Origin: Bordetella genomosp. 13
GTDB taxonomy: Bacteria; Pseudomonadota; Gammaproteobacteria; Burkholderiales; Burkholderiaceae_B
Reading direction: 5' to 3'
Assembly (NCBI RefSeq): GCF_002119665.1
Contig: NZ_CP021111.1
Location: 1,674,001-1,738,000 of the forward strand
Length of the DNA: 64,000 bases
Below are positions 54,445 to 64,000 of this stretch, one piece after another. The position numbers and the translations under genes were made by a program. Each line of letters begins with the position of its first letter. Position 1 is the first letter of the stretch. Under the pieces are notes generated by a model. That model was not told the origin of the DNA, ran no database searches, and saw only the letters and a list, made by a program, of their open reading frames with translations.

Positions 54445-55266
54445 ATGGGACTCGTAACCGATCCGGCCGACCTGGCCAAGATGCGCGCCGCCTGCCAGGA
54501 TGCCGCCAAGATCCTCGACTTCATCACCCCCTACGTCAAGCCCGGCGTCACCACTGGCGAGCTCGATCGCCTGTGCCTGCAATACCTGACCGAAGAACTC
54601 AAGGTCAAGTCGGCCACCGTGGGCTACGCCCCTCCGGGCTATCCGCCCTTCCCCGGCGCCATCTGTACGTCGGTCAACCATCAGGTGTGCCACGGCATCC
54701 CGGGCGACCGCGTGCTGAAGAACGGCGACTCGCTGAACATCGACGTCACCATCATCAAGGATGGCTGGTTCGGCGACACCAGCCGCATGTACCACGTGGG
54801 CGAGCCTTCCATCCTGTCGCGCCGCCTGGCCGACATCACCTTCGAATGCATGTGGAAGGGCATCCAGCAAGTCCGCAACGGCGCCACGCTGGGCGACGTG
54901 GGCTCGGCCATCCAGAAGCACGCCGAGGCGAACGGCTTCTCGGTGGTGCGCGAATTCTGCGGCCACGGCATCGGCCGGCGCTTCCATGAAGACCCCCAGG
55001 TATTGCACTACGGCAAGCCCGGCACCGGCGTGCGCCTGGTCACCGGCATGCTGTTCACCATCGAGCCCATGATCAACGCCGGGCGCCGCGAGATCCGCCA
55101 ACTGGCCGACGGCTGGACCGTGGTCACGCGCGATCACAGCCTCTCGGCCCAGTGGGAGCACGCCGTGTGCGTCACCGACACCGGCTACGAAGTCCTCACC
55201 GTCTCGCCCGGCATGCCCAAGCCGCCGGCCTTCATCACCGAACCCGTCGCCATCCCAGCGGCCTGA
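54445..55266 (+). CDS. map: Methionine aminopeptidase, type I
   Basis: A 273-residue dinuclear-metal peptidase that removes the first methionine of new proteins. The metal ligands and catalytic His are in VNHQVCHGIPG, NIDVTIIKDGWFGDTSR (two Asp), GHGIGRRFHEDPQVLHY, MLFTIEPMI (Glu) and SAQWEHAVCVT (Glu). It opens LAKMRAACQDAAKILDF. The map-rpsB divergent arrangement is conserved in proteobacteria. glnD follows 32 bases after its stop and probably shares the transcript. Confidence 0.97.
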   Translation: MGLVTDPADLAKMRAACQDAAKILDFITPYVKPGVTTGELDRLCLQYLTEELKVKSATVGYAPPGYPPFPGAICTSVNHQVCHGIPGDRVLKNGDSLNIDVTIIKDGWFGDTSRMYHVGEPSILSRRLADITFECMWKGIQQVRNGATLGDVGSAIQKHAEANGFSVVREFCGHGIGRRFHEDPQVLHYGKPGTGVRLVTGMLFTIEPMINAGRREIRQLADGWTVVTRDHSLSAQWEHAVCVTDTGYEVLTVSPGMPKPPAFITEPVAIPAA

Positions 55267-55298
55267 TTCGCTCCGCAGCGCCCGGCGCATCGCCCTGC

Positions 55299-57896
55299 AT
55301 GAACACCATCGACCTGACCCCGCTCAAGACGCGCATGCAGGCCGCGCGTGCCGAGGCCATCGCCGAGTTCCGCGCGCACCGCCGGCCGGATACGCTGCTG
55401 ACCGAACTGCGCCGCATCGTCGACCAGACACTGCGCGAACTGGTGCGGCTGTGTCCGCTGCCAGCCGGCGCCACCCTGGCGGCCGTGGGCGGCTACGGGC
55501 GCGGCGAGCTCTATCCTCACTCCGACGTCGACCTGCTGATCCTGCTGCCGCAGGCGCCTGCCGCCGAAGACGAAGGCGCCATCGAACGGCTGGTGGCCTC
55601 GCTGTGGGACCTGGGGCTCGAGCCCGGCCACAGCGTGCGCACCATCGCGGAATGCGAGCAGGAGGCGCAGGCCGACATCACGGTCGAGACCGCCCTGCTG
55701 GAATCGCGCTGGCTGGCGGGCAGCCGGTCGCTGATGAAGCGCTTCGACCAGGCCATGCACGCGCGGCTGGACAGCCGTGCTTTCTTTCAGGCCAAGCGGG
55801 TCGAGATGCAGCAGCGCCATGCGCGCCACCGCGATTCGCCCTATTCGCTCGAGCCCAATTGCAAGGAATCGCCCGGCGGCCTGCGCGATCTGCAGGTCAT
55901 CCTGTGGATGGCGCGCGCGGCCGAGCTGGGAGGAACGTGGCGTGAAGTGGCGCAGGCCGGCCTGCTGACGCCGGCCGAGGCGCGCGACCTGCGGCGCGCC
56001 GAACAGGCGTTCAAGCGCCTGCGCATCGAACTGCACCTGCTGACCGGCCGGCGCGAGGACCGCGTGCTGTTCGACCTGCAGCCGGGGCTGGCCGAGGTCT
56101 ACGGCATCCACGGCACCGCCACCCGCCGCGCCAGCGAACTGCTGATGCAGCGCTACTACTGGGCCGCCCGCCTGGTGACGCAGCTCAACGTGATCCTGGT
56201 GCAGAACATCGAAGAGCGCCTGTTTCCGCGCCCCGACGAAGACTCTCGCCCCATCGACGAAGACTTCCGCAACCTGCACGACCGTCTCGACATCGTCCGC
56301 GACGACTGCTTCGAGCGCAATCCCACCCTGCTGCTGCGCGCCTTCCTCACCATGCAGCAGCACCCCGAACTCAACGGCATGTCGGCGCGCACGCTGCGCG
56401 CGATCTGGCATTCGCGCCATCGCATCGACGCGCAGTTCCGCCGCAATCCGGTCAATCGCCGGCTGTTCCTGCAGATTCTGCAGCAGCCCAGCGGCATCGT
56501 GCACGAACTGCGCCGCATGACCATGCTGAACATCCTGCCGCGCTACCTGCCGGTGTTCCGTCGCATCGTTGGGCAGATGCAGCACGATCTCTTCCACGTC
56601 TATACCGTGGACCAGCACACCCTGGCCGTGGTGCGCAACCTGCGCCGCTTCACCATGCCCGAGCATGCGCAGGAGTATCCGCTGGCCACCCAGCTGATCG
56701 CCGGACTCGACCGCCACTGGGTGCTCTACGTGGCGGCGCTGTTCCATGACATCGCCAAGGGCCGCGGCGGCGACCATTCCGAGCTGGGCGCACGCGAGGT
56801 GCGCCGCTTCGCGCACGAACACGGCATGGATCCCGAAGACGCCGAGCTGGTCGAGTTCCTGGTGCGGCAGCACCTGCTGATGTCCGCGGTCGCGCAGAAG
56901 CGCGACCTGAGCGATCCCGCCGTGGTCCGCGAGTTTGCGTCGCAGGTCGGCGACGAGCGCCACCTGACCGCGCTGTACCTGCTTACCGTGGCCGACATCC
57001 GCGGCACCAGTCCGAAGGTCTGGAACGCCTGGAAGGGCAAGCTGCTCGAAGACCTGTACCGGCTGACCCTCGCCGCGCTGGGCGGCGCCCATGCCGACGC
57101 GCATACCGTCCTGGCGCAGCGCAAAGAGGAAGCGGCAAGGCTGACGCGGCTGGCCGGCCTGCGCGACGATGCCCGCGAGGCCTTCTGGCGGCAGCTGGAC
57201 GTGGCCTATTTCCTGCGGCACGACGCTTCGGAAATCGCGTGGCACACACGCCACCTGTATTACCAGGTGGCCCCGGAACAGCCCGTGGTGCGCGCCCGGC
57301 CCACCGAACACGGCGAAGGCCTGCAGGTCATGGTCTACACGCCGGACGTGGACGACCTCTTCGTCAACACCTGCGCCTACTTCGACGCCCAGTCCCTTAG
57401 CATCCAGGACGCGCGCGTGCACACCACACGCCACGGCTGGGCGCTGGACAGCTACATCGTGCTGCCGCCCGAAGGCCAGTCGGATCTGCGCGCGCTCGCG
57501 CCCCTGGTCGAGCACGAGCTGGCCGAACGGCTGCGCTTGCGCGACGTGGCGCAGAACCGGCCGCCGGTGCGCCATTTCCGCGCCCGGCAGTCGCGCCTGT
57601 CCAAGCTCTTTCCCGTGCGGCCGCAGGCCGAACTGCAGCCCGACGAGGGCAGCCGTTCGTGGCGCCTGTCGGTCACGGCCACCGACCGCCCCGGCCTGCT
57701 GCATGCGCTGGCGCGCGTGTTCGCCGAACACGGCGTCAGCCTGATCATGGCCAAGATCATGACGTTGGGCGATCGCGTCGAGGACGTGTTCATCATCTCG
57801 GGTTCGGCGCTGGAGCGCCCGCGCACGCAGATGCAGTTCGAGCGCGCAGTGCTGCAGGCGCTGGCGGGCGAAGAGGCGCAGCAGGCCGCGGCATAG
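55299..57896 (+). CDS. glnD: Bifunctional uridylyltransferase/uridylyl-removing enzyme GlnD
   Basis: An 865-residue nitrogen sensor that uridylylates PII (GlnB) under nitrogen limitation and reverses this when glutamine is high. Domain order: nucleotidyltransferase with VGGYGRGELYPHSDVDLLI (about residues 65-85), a linker helical region, the HD hydrolase domain with YVAALFHDIAKGRGGDHSE (about 480-500), and two C-terminal ACT domains that bind glutamine (the last opening SVTATDRPGLLHALARVFAE). Start at 55299. All catalytic motifs are intact. It follows map, as in E. coli. Confidence 0.97.
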   Translation: MNTIDLTPLKTRMQAARAEAIAEFRAHRRPDTLLTELRRIVDQTLRELVRLCPLPAGATLAAVGGYGRGELYPHSDVDLLILLPQAPAAEDEGAIERLVASLWDLGLEPGHSVRTIAECEQEAQADITVETALLESRWLAGSRSLMKRFDQAMHARLDSRAFFQAKRVEMQQRHARHRDSPYSLEPNCKESPGGLRDLQVILWMARAAELGGTWREVAQAGLLTPAEARDLRRAEQAFKRLRIELHLLTGRREDRVLFDLQPGLAEVYGIHGTATRRASELLMQRYYWAARLVTQLNVILVQNIEERLFPRPDEDSRPIDEDFRNLHDRLDIVRDDCFERNPTLLLRAFLTMQQHPELNGMSARTLRAIWHSRHRIDAQFRRNPVNRRLFLQILQQPSGIVHELRRMTMLNILPRYLPVFRRIVGQMQHDLFHVYTVDQHTLAVVRNLRRFTMPEHAQEYPLATQLIAGLDRHWVLYVAALFHDIAKGRGGDHSELGAREVRRFAHEHGMDPEDAELVEFLVRQHLLMSAVAQKRDLSDPAVVREFASQVGDERHLTALYLLTVADIRGTSPKVWNAWKGKLLEDLYRLTLAALGGAHADAHTVLAQRKEEAARLTRLAGLRDDAREAFWRQLDVAYFLRHDASEIAWHTRHLYYQVAPEQPVVRARPTEHGEGLQVMVYTPDVDDLFVNTCAYFDAQSLSIQDARVHTTRHGWALDSYIVLPPEGQSDLRALAPLVEHELAERLRLRDVAQNRPPVRHFRARQSRLSKLFPVRPQAELQPDEGSRSWRLSVTATDRPGLLHALARVFAEHGVSLIMAKIMTLGDRVEDVFIISGSALERPRTQMQFERAVLQALAGEEAQQAAA

Positions 57897-57943
57897 GTTC
57901 GCGCATACAATCTGCCTACACCATTCACCAGGGGCGGGCCGGC

Positions 57944-58657
57944 ATGCCGGACAACGAATATCTGCTGATCTTCGGCCGCAGCTTCTTCTTCGCGCTGGCC
58001 ACGCTGCTGCCCTTCCTGAATCCGCCCGCGATCGCGCCGATCTTCTGGGCGCTCACCGAGGGTGCCTCCACACAGACGCGCGCGGCCCTGTCCAAGCGCG
58101 TCGCCATCAACGTGCTGCTGATGCTGGTCGGAGCCATGCTGGCCGGCAACCTGCTGCTGAGCTTCTTCGGCATCTCGCTGGCCATCGTGCGCGTAGGCGG
58201 CGGCATCCTGGTCGTCTACAGCGCATGGCGCCTGGTCAACTCGCCCGATGCCGACACCAGCCGCGTCGCGCGCATGGCCGAATCATTCACGCCTGAAATG
58301 GCGCGTTCTCGCGCCTTCTATCCGCTCACCTTCCCCATCAGCTGCGGCCCTGGCTCCATTGCCGCGGCGATCACTGTCGGCGCCTCGCTGAGAGATCCGC
58401 ATCCGCTGGTCAGCGCCGTGCGAGTGGCGGGCTCGCTGCCCGGCCTCATCGTCGTATCGCTGGCCCTTTATGCCTGCCTGCGCTTCGCCGCGCAGCTGCT
58501 GCACCGGCTGGGCGACAACGGCACGGCCGTGTTCATGCGCCTGTCCGCGTTCATCATGCTGTGCCTGGGCGTGCAGATCTTCTGGGACGGCGCGCGCGAG
58601 CTGCTGCTCGGTCTCTTGCGAGAAGGCATGCAACCAATTGCCGCGCCGCCGGCCTAA
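57944..58657 (+). CDS. MarC family inner-membrane protein
   Basis: A 237-residue protein with six predicted transmembrane helices, beginning FFFALATLLPFLNPPAIAPIF and containing FYPLTFPISCGPGSIAAAIT, both MarC-family landmarks. The family was once linked to multiple antibiotic resistance but that role was withdrawn in E. coli, so the transported or sensed molecule is unknown. It starts 47 bases after glnD behind a weak GGCGGG-rich site and precedes dsbB. Confidence 0.88.
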   Translation: MPDNEYLLIFGRSFFFALATLLPFLNPPAIAPIFWALTEGASTQTRAALSKRVAINVLLMLVGAMLAGNLLLSFFGISLAIVRVGGGILVVYSAWRLVNSPDADTSRVARMAESFTPEMARSRAFYPLTFPISCGPGSIAAAITVGASLRDPHPLVSAVRVAGSLPGLIVVSLALYACLRFAAQLLHRLGDNGTAVFMRLSAFIMLCLGVQIFWDGARELLLGLLREGMQPIAAPPA

Positions 58658-58741
58658 GCCTGGCGGCCGCGGGTTGCCGCCCGCGCCCCGGCTGGCCGTT
58701 CATCCTTTCCCCATTCCATCCACTACTTGAATTCCGCTGAC

Positions 58742-59221
58742 ATGATCTCGACCCGCGAACGCCTGCTGCTGTTGATCAGCGCGTTGTGCTTCGGCGCCCT
58801 GGGCGTCGCACTGATCTCGCAGCATGTCTACGACATGCCTCCCTGCGCGTGGTGCGTATTCCAGCGCCTGCTATACCTGGGAGTCGGGGTGGCAGCCCTC
58901 ATCGGCGCGGTGACGGGAGGCGTGGCAGCCCGCATCGAGGGCATGCTGGCAGCGATGCTGTCGGCCGGCGGCATCGTCGCTGCCTGGTACCAGTACACCG
59001 TGGCGGCCAAGATGCTGTCGTGCGACCAGACCTTCGCCGACCGGTTCATGGTGTCCACCGGCCTGGACGCCGCCGTGCCCTGGCTGTTCGGCATCTACGC
59101 CACGTGCATGGACGCCGTGGTGCACGTGCTGGGCGTGGAATATGCCTTGTGGAGCCTGGCGCTGTTCGCCCTGCTGCTGGCGCTGTCGCTGGTGGCGGCG
59201 CTAAGGCGCTACCCGGCCTGA
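58742..59221 (+). CDS. dsbB: Disulfide bond formation protein B
   Basis: A 159-residue four-helix inner-membrane enzyme that reoxidises DsbA with ubiquinone. The first periplasmic Cys pair is in YDMPPCAWCVFQR, the second pair is formed by MLSCDQTF and IYATCMD, and the arginine after the first pair that binds quinone is present. The ATG at 58742 was preferred over a TTG 15 bases upstream. It follows the MarC gene and converges on purF with 25 bases between. Confidence 0.93.
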   Translation: MISTRERLLLLISALCFGALGVALISQHVYDMPPCAWCVFQRLLYLGVGVAALIGAVTGGVAARIEGMLAAMLSAGGIVAAWYQYTVAAKMLSCDQTFADRFMVSTGLDAAVPWLFGIYATCMDAVVHVLGVEYALWSLALFALLLALSLVAALRRYPA

Positions 59222-59246
59222 CGCGACGGCCGGGCAGCGCGGGACA

Positions 59247-60770
<1,524 letters not shown>

Positions 60771-60797
60771 GGTAGTTCCTGTATAAGTAAAGCGATA

Positions 60798-61286
60798 TCA
60801 GTACGGCAGATACGCCGCCAGCGACGGCGGCAGCCATGACTTGATATGTTTGACGGCCTCGACCGCCGAATGCGAAAACATGGCCTGTTCCCACCAGGGC
60901 TCTTTGGGCAGCGGCGTATAGCCGGCCGCGGCCACCAGAACCAGGATGATCAGCAATCCGCGCGCCAACCCGAACATTCCACCCAGGCCGTGATCGGCCG
61001 GCCCCAGGCCTGTGGTGCGGATCAGCGCCGAGAGAGTCATGTTGACCAGCCCGACGCCCAGCAGCACCACGATGAAAACCGCGGCATACGACACTCCCAT
61101 GCGAAGCAGCGTGGTCTCGATATAGGGTTCCAGCCACACGTACACCGTCGGCCCCCACCAGATCGCCGCGGCGAAGGCCGCCAGATACGCGATGAGGGAC
61201 AGCAGTTCTTTCAGCAGGCCGCGCACCAGCCCGAGCACGCCCGAGACGGCCAGGATGGCCAGCACGACGAAATCGAAGCCGGTCAC
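60798..61286 (-). CDS. cvpA: CvpA family inner-membrane protein
   Basis: A 162-residue four-helix membrane protein named for a role in colicin V production and also needed for bile and envelope robustness in enterobacteria. The opening FVVLAILAVSGVLGLVRGLLKELLSL and GPADHGLGGMFGLARGLLII are family marks. Its ATG overlaps the dedD-like stop (ATGA), and purF follows after 27 bases. It has no enzyme motif. Confidence 0.93.
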   Translation of the reverse strand: MTGFDFVVLAILAVSGVLGLVRGLLKELLSLIAYLAAFAAAIWWGPTVYVWLEPYIETTLLRMGVSYAAVFIVVLLGVGLVNMTLSALIRTTGLGPADHGLGGMFGLARGLLIILVLVAAAGYTPLPKEPWWEQAMFSHSAVEAVKHIKSWLPPSLAAYLPY

Positions 61287-62152
61287 TGTGCGGCGATGAA
61301 ACCGTTGTCGTAGCCCAGCGTGCGCAGGCGCGCCTGCGCCGCCTGAGCCGCTTCGCGCGACGGGAACGGCCCGACGCGCAGGCGATACTGCTGCTTGCCG
61401 TTGATGCTGGCCTGTTCGACGAAGGCGTTGGTGATGCCCGCCTGATGCAGTTGCGTGCGGCGCGACTGGGCATCCGTCTGCGCACTGTAAGACGCCACCT
61501 GCAGCACGAAGTTGCCCTTCTGCTGCGCCGCCGGAGCCGGCGGCTTGGCCGCGGGCGGCTGCTGGCCGGGCGCCCGCCCTTCGAGCAGCGCCAGCGCGCG
61601 CGCGCCGTCGTCGGACCGCGTGGCGGGCTTGGACGTTTCAGGCTTCGCCGTCTCGGGCTTGGGCTCGACGGGCTTGGTCTCGGCCGGCTTGGGCGGCGTG
61701 ACCGGCTGCGCGGGCGTGGCGGGCGGCGCATTGCCGGCCTGCAGGCCGGGCACGGGCGGAGCCGGAGGCTCGCCCGCGGGCGGCGTGGAAGTCTGGGGCG
61801 GCGCCGCAGGCGTGTCGGCAGGCGCGGCCGGGGTAATGGCGGAAGGCGGGGTGGAAGGCGGGGTCGAAGGCGCCGGCTGGGCGCCCTGGGCCTGCGGCTC
61901 GGACACCTGGGGCTGGTACGGGCTGTCGCGATCGGGAATGCGGATCGGGATGTCGTCGGCCACGGGGACCGGCTCGGAGTCGAGGATCATGGGCAGCACG
62001 ATGACCGCCGCCAGCACCAGGACCACCGCGCCGGCCAGGCGCCGCCTGGCGCGGACCCGCAGTTCGGCCGCCTGGGCCTCGCTATTTACGGATGGACGCG
62101 GCCGCGACGAACCCGTATCGGCGGCGGAATCCTTGCGTTTGAACAAGCCCAT
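61283..62152 (-). CDS. dedD: DedD-like SPOR-domain cell-division protein
   Basis: A 289-residue bitopic protein: a short basic cytosolic N-terminus, one transmembrane helix (LAGAVVLVLAAVIVLPMIL), a long Pro/Ala/Thr-rich periplasmic linker (residues about 70-205) and a C-terminal SPOR domain (residues 212-289, FVLQVASYSAQTDAQSRRTQ and YRLRVGPFPSREAAQAAQAR) that binds denuded septal peptidoglycan. DedD is one of the late division-ring proteins. The order folC-dedD-cvpA-purF is the same as in E. coli, which supports the symbol. Confidence 0.92.
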   Translation of the reverse strand: MGLFKRKDSAADTGSSRPRPSVNSEAQAAELRVRARRRLAGAVVLVLAAVIVLPMILDSEPVPVADDIPIRIPDRDSPYQPQVSEPQAQGAQPAPSTPPSTPPSAITPAAPADTPAAPPQTSTPPAGEPPAPPVPGLQAGNAPPATPAQPVTPPKPAETKPVEPKPETAKPETSKPATRSDDGARALALLEGRAPGQQPPAAKPPAPAAQQKGNFVLQVASYSAQTDAQSRRTQLHQAGITNAFVEQASINGKQQYRLRVGPFPSREAAQAAQARLRTLGYDNGFIAAQ

Positions 62153-62225
62153 TCGAGATCAACCCCTGGCGGCCGGATGGTGCACCCGGCCTGTCTGCGC
62201 CTCGCTCGGCGACCTGACCACTGCG

Positions 62226-63533
62226 CTATCCACGGCGGCCCAGCGCCTGGAGGACGGCAGCCACGGTCAGGAAGGAACCGAACACGAGAATTCTATCACC
62301 CTCGCCCGCCTGCCCCCGTGCGGCGGCATAGGCCGCGGCGGGGTCGTCATAGGCGTGCACGGTGGGGCCTTCCGCCCCTGCCGGCGCCGCCGGCAAGGCC
62401 GCGCGCACCTTTTCGGCCAGCGCCTGCGGCGCCAGCCCGCGCGGTCCCGGCAGGCCCGCGCAATGCCAATGATCGATGCGGGTGCCCAGCTTGGCCACGA
62501 CGCCCGCGATATCCTTGTCCGACAGCATGCCGAACACCGCATGCGTATAGGGATGGAATCCCATGTTGTCCAGGTTCTGCGCCAGCACCGCCGCGGCGTG
62601 CGGATTGTGCGCCACGTCCAGGATCACCAGCGGCTGGCCGGGCAGGATCTGGAAGCGGCCCGGCAGCGAAGCCTGCAGCAGGCCGATGCGCACCGCCTGC
62701 TGCGGCACCGGCAGCAGGTCGCGCACCGATTCCAGCGCAGCCAGCGCCGCCGACGCGTTCAACAGCTGGTTGGCGCCGCGCAGCGCCGGGTACGCCAGCG
62801 CGGCGCGGCGCTGGCTTCGGCCGCCGTATGCCCACTGCTGGCGATCGCCCGAGTAATTGAAGTCGCGTCCGAACAGCCACAGATCGGCGCCGATGGCCGC
62901 GGCGTGGTCCAGCAACGATTGCGGCGGCACCGGATCGCTGCAGACGGCTGGCCTGCCCGGACGGTAGATGTGGGCCTTCTCCAGGCCGATCTTCTCGCGC
63001 GTGTCGCCCAGGTAATCCATATGGTCCAGGTCGACACTGGTCACGATGGCGCAGTCGGCGTCCACGATATTGACGGCGTCCAGCCGTCCGCCCAGCCCGA
63101 CCTCGAGCACCACGGCATCCAGCCCGGCCCGCGCGAACAGGCGCAGCACGGCCAGGGTGGTGAACTCGAAGTACGTCAGGCTGATATCGCCGCGCGCGGC
63201 CTCGACGGCCTGGAACTGCTCGACGAAGGCGGCATCCGTCACGATCTCGCCGTTGATGCGGGCGCGCTCATTGAAATCGATGAGGTGAGGCGACGTATAC
63301 AGGCCCACCTTGTACCCGGCGGCCAGCAGAATGGCCTCGAGCATGGCACAGGTGGAACCCTTGCCATTGGTGCCGCCCACCACGAACTTGACCGCATCCA
63401 GCTGGATGCCGAGCCGTCCGGCCACTTCCCCTACCCGCTCGAGGCCCAGTTCAATGGCCTGCGCATGCAGGGATTCGAGGTACTGCAGCCAGCCATCCAG
63501 CGGCGTGGCGGCATCGGGACGCGAGGACGACAT
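62226..63533 (-). CDS. folC: Bifunctional folylpolyglutamate synthase/dihydrofolate synthase
   Basis: A 435-residue Mur-ligase-fold enzyme that adds glutamate to dihydropteroate and folates. The ATP P-loop is FVVGGTNGKGSTCAMLE, the family block SPHLIDFNERARINGEIV follows, then TSVDLDHMDYLGDTREKIGLEK, and the C-terminal glutamate-binding domain starts near VILDVAHNPHAAAVLAQNL. The start at 63533 gives MSSSRPD; upstream frames extend without homology. dedD follows 73 bases after its stop. It is divergent from an unidentified gene 372 bases away. Confidence 0.96.
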   Translation of the reverse strand: MSSSRPDAATPLDGWLQYLESLHAQAIELGLERVGEVAGRLGIQLDAVKFVVGGTNGKGSTCAMLEAILLAAGYKVGLYTSPHLIDFNERARINGEIVTDAAFVEQFQAVEAARGDISLTYFEFTTLAVLRLFARAGLDAVVLEVGLGGRLDAVNIVDADCAIVTSVDLDHMDYLGDTREKIGLEKAHIYRPGRPAVCSDPVPPQSLLDHAAAIGADLWLFGRDFNYSGDRQQWAYGGRSQRRAALAYPALRGANQLLNASAALAALESVRDLLPVPQQAVRIGLLQASLPGRFQILPGQPLVILDVAHNPHAAAVLAQNLDNMGFHPYTHAVFGMLSDKDIAGVVAKLGTRIDHWHCAGLPGPRGLAPQALAEKVRAALPAAPAGAEGPTVHAYDDPAAAYAAARGQAGEGDRILVFGSFLTVAAVLQALGRRG

Positions 63534-63905
63534 GAGCGGCGACACGAAAATGAAATACGCGGCAGTGTACCAGCCGCGTCCGTGTTTACCCGCATACCCG
63601 TGCTGTGGACGCGGTTGTCCAGGCGGCCGGCGCCAGGCGCGCAGCTTGGCCGGGGCGACGCTGCGGTGCGTTCCCATACCGCGATGGTCCGACGCGATAT
63701 AGCAGCCGCCGCACCCATATGGTGCACGAAACCGCGCCTTCATCGAAAGATGGCGGACTTTCGCACTGGATTTCGCGCGATTGCACCGCGTCGGACGTGT
63801 TACCCCCACGGCTAAAGTTCAACTCGGCGATGCCGTAATGGTAACTGTGATTTTGCTGACACCGAACGCGTCCTTCACGCATTCCCTGCCGGAGCTAAAA
63901 CCATC
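63534..63905. promoter_or_regulatory. 372-bp divergent intergenic region upstream of folC
   Basis: This is the longest gene-free stretch in the window. It carries the folC promoter side and that of the plus-strand gene at 63906. It contains the 15-base palindrome GCACC-CATAT-GGTGC (63711-63725). A locally AT-richer block lies at 63826-63860 just upstream of the plus-strand gene. Short open frames on both strands show no ribosome site and no recognisable protein. Confidence 0.4.
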
Positions 63906-64000
63906 ATGGCCGTAAGTCCGCTTCATCCTGCCGCCGCGCTTCCCATGCCGGTCGCGCCCGCAGTGGCCGCGCCTGCGGCCCCCACTACCGTCGACGCTTC
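63906..64000 (+). CDS. Unidentified Ala/Pro-rich protein (5' end only)
   Basis: The open frame begins with an ATG at 63906 and runs off the right edge after 31 complete codons. The visible residues start MAVSPLHPAAALPMPVAP and stay Ala/Pro/Val-rich. A GGAG is found 11 bases upstream, at the long end of normal spacing. No family can be assigned from this fragment and there is no clear signal peptide. Confidence 0.5.
   Translation, partial: MAVSPLHPAAALPMPVAPAVAAPAAPTTVDA

Noticed and set aside
55185..57731. 848-codon open frame on the minus strand opposite glnD
   Set aside because: Same GC-driven antisense artefact; the glnD frame holds all catalytic motifs.
63838..63857. Possible sigma-54 promoter (TGG ... 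TTGC) before the right-edge gene
   Set aside because: The GG to GC spacing is 13 bases, not the required 10, so the element does not fit.

Overview
The window is high-GC (roughly two thirds G+C by eye), densely coded chromosomal DNA from a betaproteobacterium. The best fit is family Alcaligenaceae, most likely Bordetella. Three things point there: a Bug-type periplasmic solute receptor, the frr-uppS-cdsA-dxr-rseP-bamA-skp-lpxD-fabZ-lpxA-lpxB-rnhB order, and protein sequences that read like Bordetella orthologues. The genus is inferred from memory of these families, not from a search. I found no rRNA or tRNA gene, insertion sequence, prophage, integron or CRISPR array. Codon and base use look even throughout.

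Region by region. 1-5540 (accessory): the 5' end of an emfourin-type inhibitor gene, a protealysin-like M4 metalloprotease, DoxX, a secreted Pro-rich protein, an exported peroxiredoxin, ArsC, a family III CoA-transferase with an unusual domain order, and a small TPR protein. 5634-13783: a DUF1800/DUF1501 pair, glutathione peroxidase, an Lrp regulator divergent from an EamA exporter, a YfcG-like GST, a GNAT enzyme, a split lipoate ligase (small lplB-like gene plus lplA) and a DUF3298-type lipoprotein, closed by a terminator shared with gdhA. 13894-20008 (minus strand): mltG-tmk-holB-tatD, an exported ankyrin protein, and gdhA. 20170-25762: ygfZ, a VIT-family transporter, and a valine-degradation operon (acyl-CoA dehydrogenase, 3-hydroxyisobutyryl-CoA hydrolase, 3-hydroxyisobutyrate dehydrogenase, PaaI thioesterase) with a LiuR-like palindrome upstream. 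25962-30865: rnfH/ratA, smpB, a membrane diguanylate cyclase, an NfeD/SPFH pair and a class I glutamine amidotransferase. 30947-34578: a LysR regulator divergent from a dehydrogenase, a Bug receptor and an AmaS-like gene. 34772-38123: ppsA divergent from its regulator ppsR.

38208-54149 is one long minus-strand housekeeping block. In transcription order it is rpsB-tsf-pyrH-frr (translation and UMP kinase), uppS-cdsA-dxr (isoprenoid and phospholipid precursors), rseP-bamA-skp (envelope stress and outer-membrane assembly), lpxD-fabZ-lpxA-lpxB (lipid A), then rnhB and a SpoU methyltransferase. It couples protein synthesis to outer-membrane construction. Divergent from it are map, glnD, a MarC-family protein and dsbB. 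The window closes with a minus-strand folC-dedD-cvpA-purF group and the first codons of an unidentified plus-strand gene.

Most of the window is ordinary core genome, and I did not find a convincing wholly new system. The best leads are the duplicated, half-swapped CoA-transferase with a 21-bp palindrome in front of it, the LiuR-like operator with several half-sites, a five-copy 12-nt TTGCC repeat in the rpsB leader, and a perfect 20-bp palindrome between rpsB and map.
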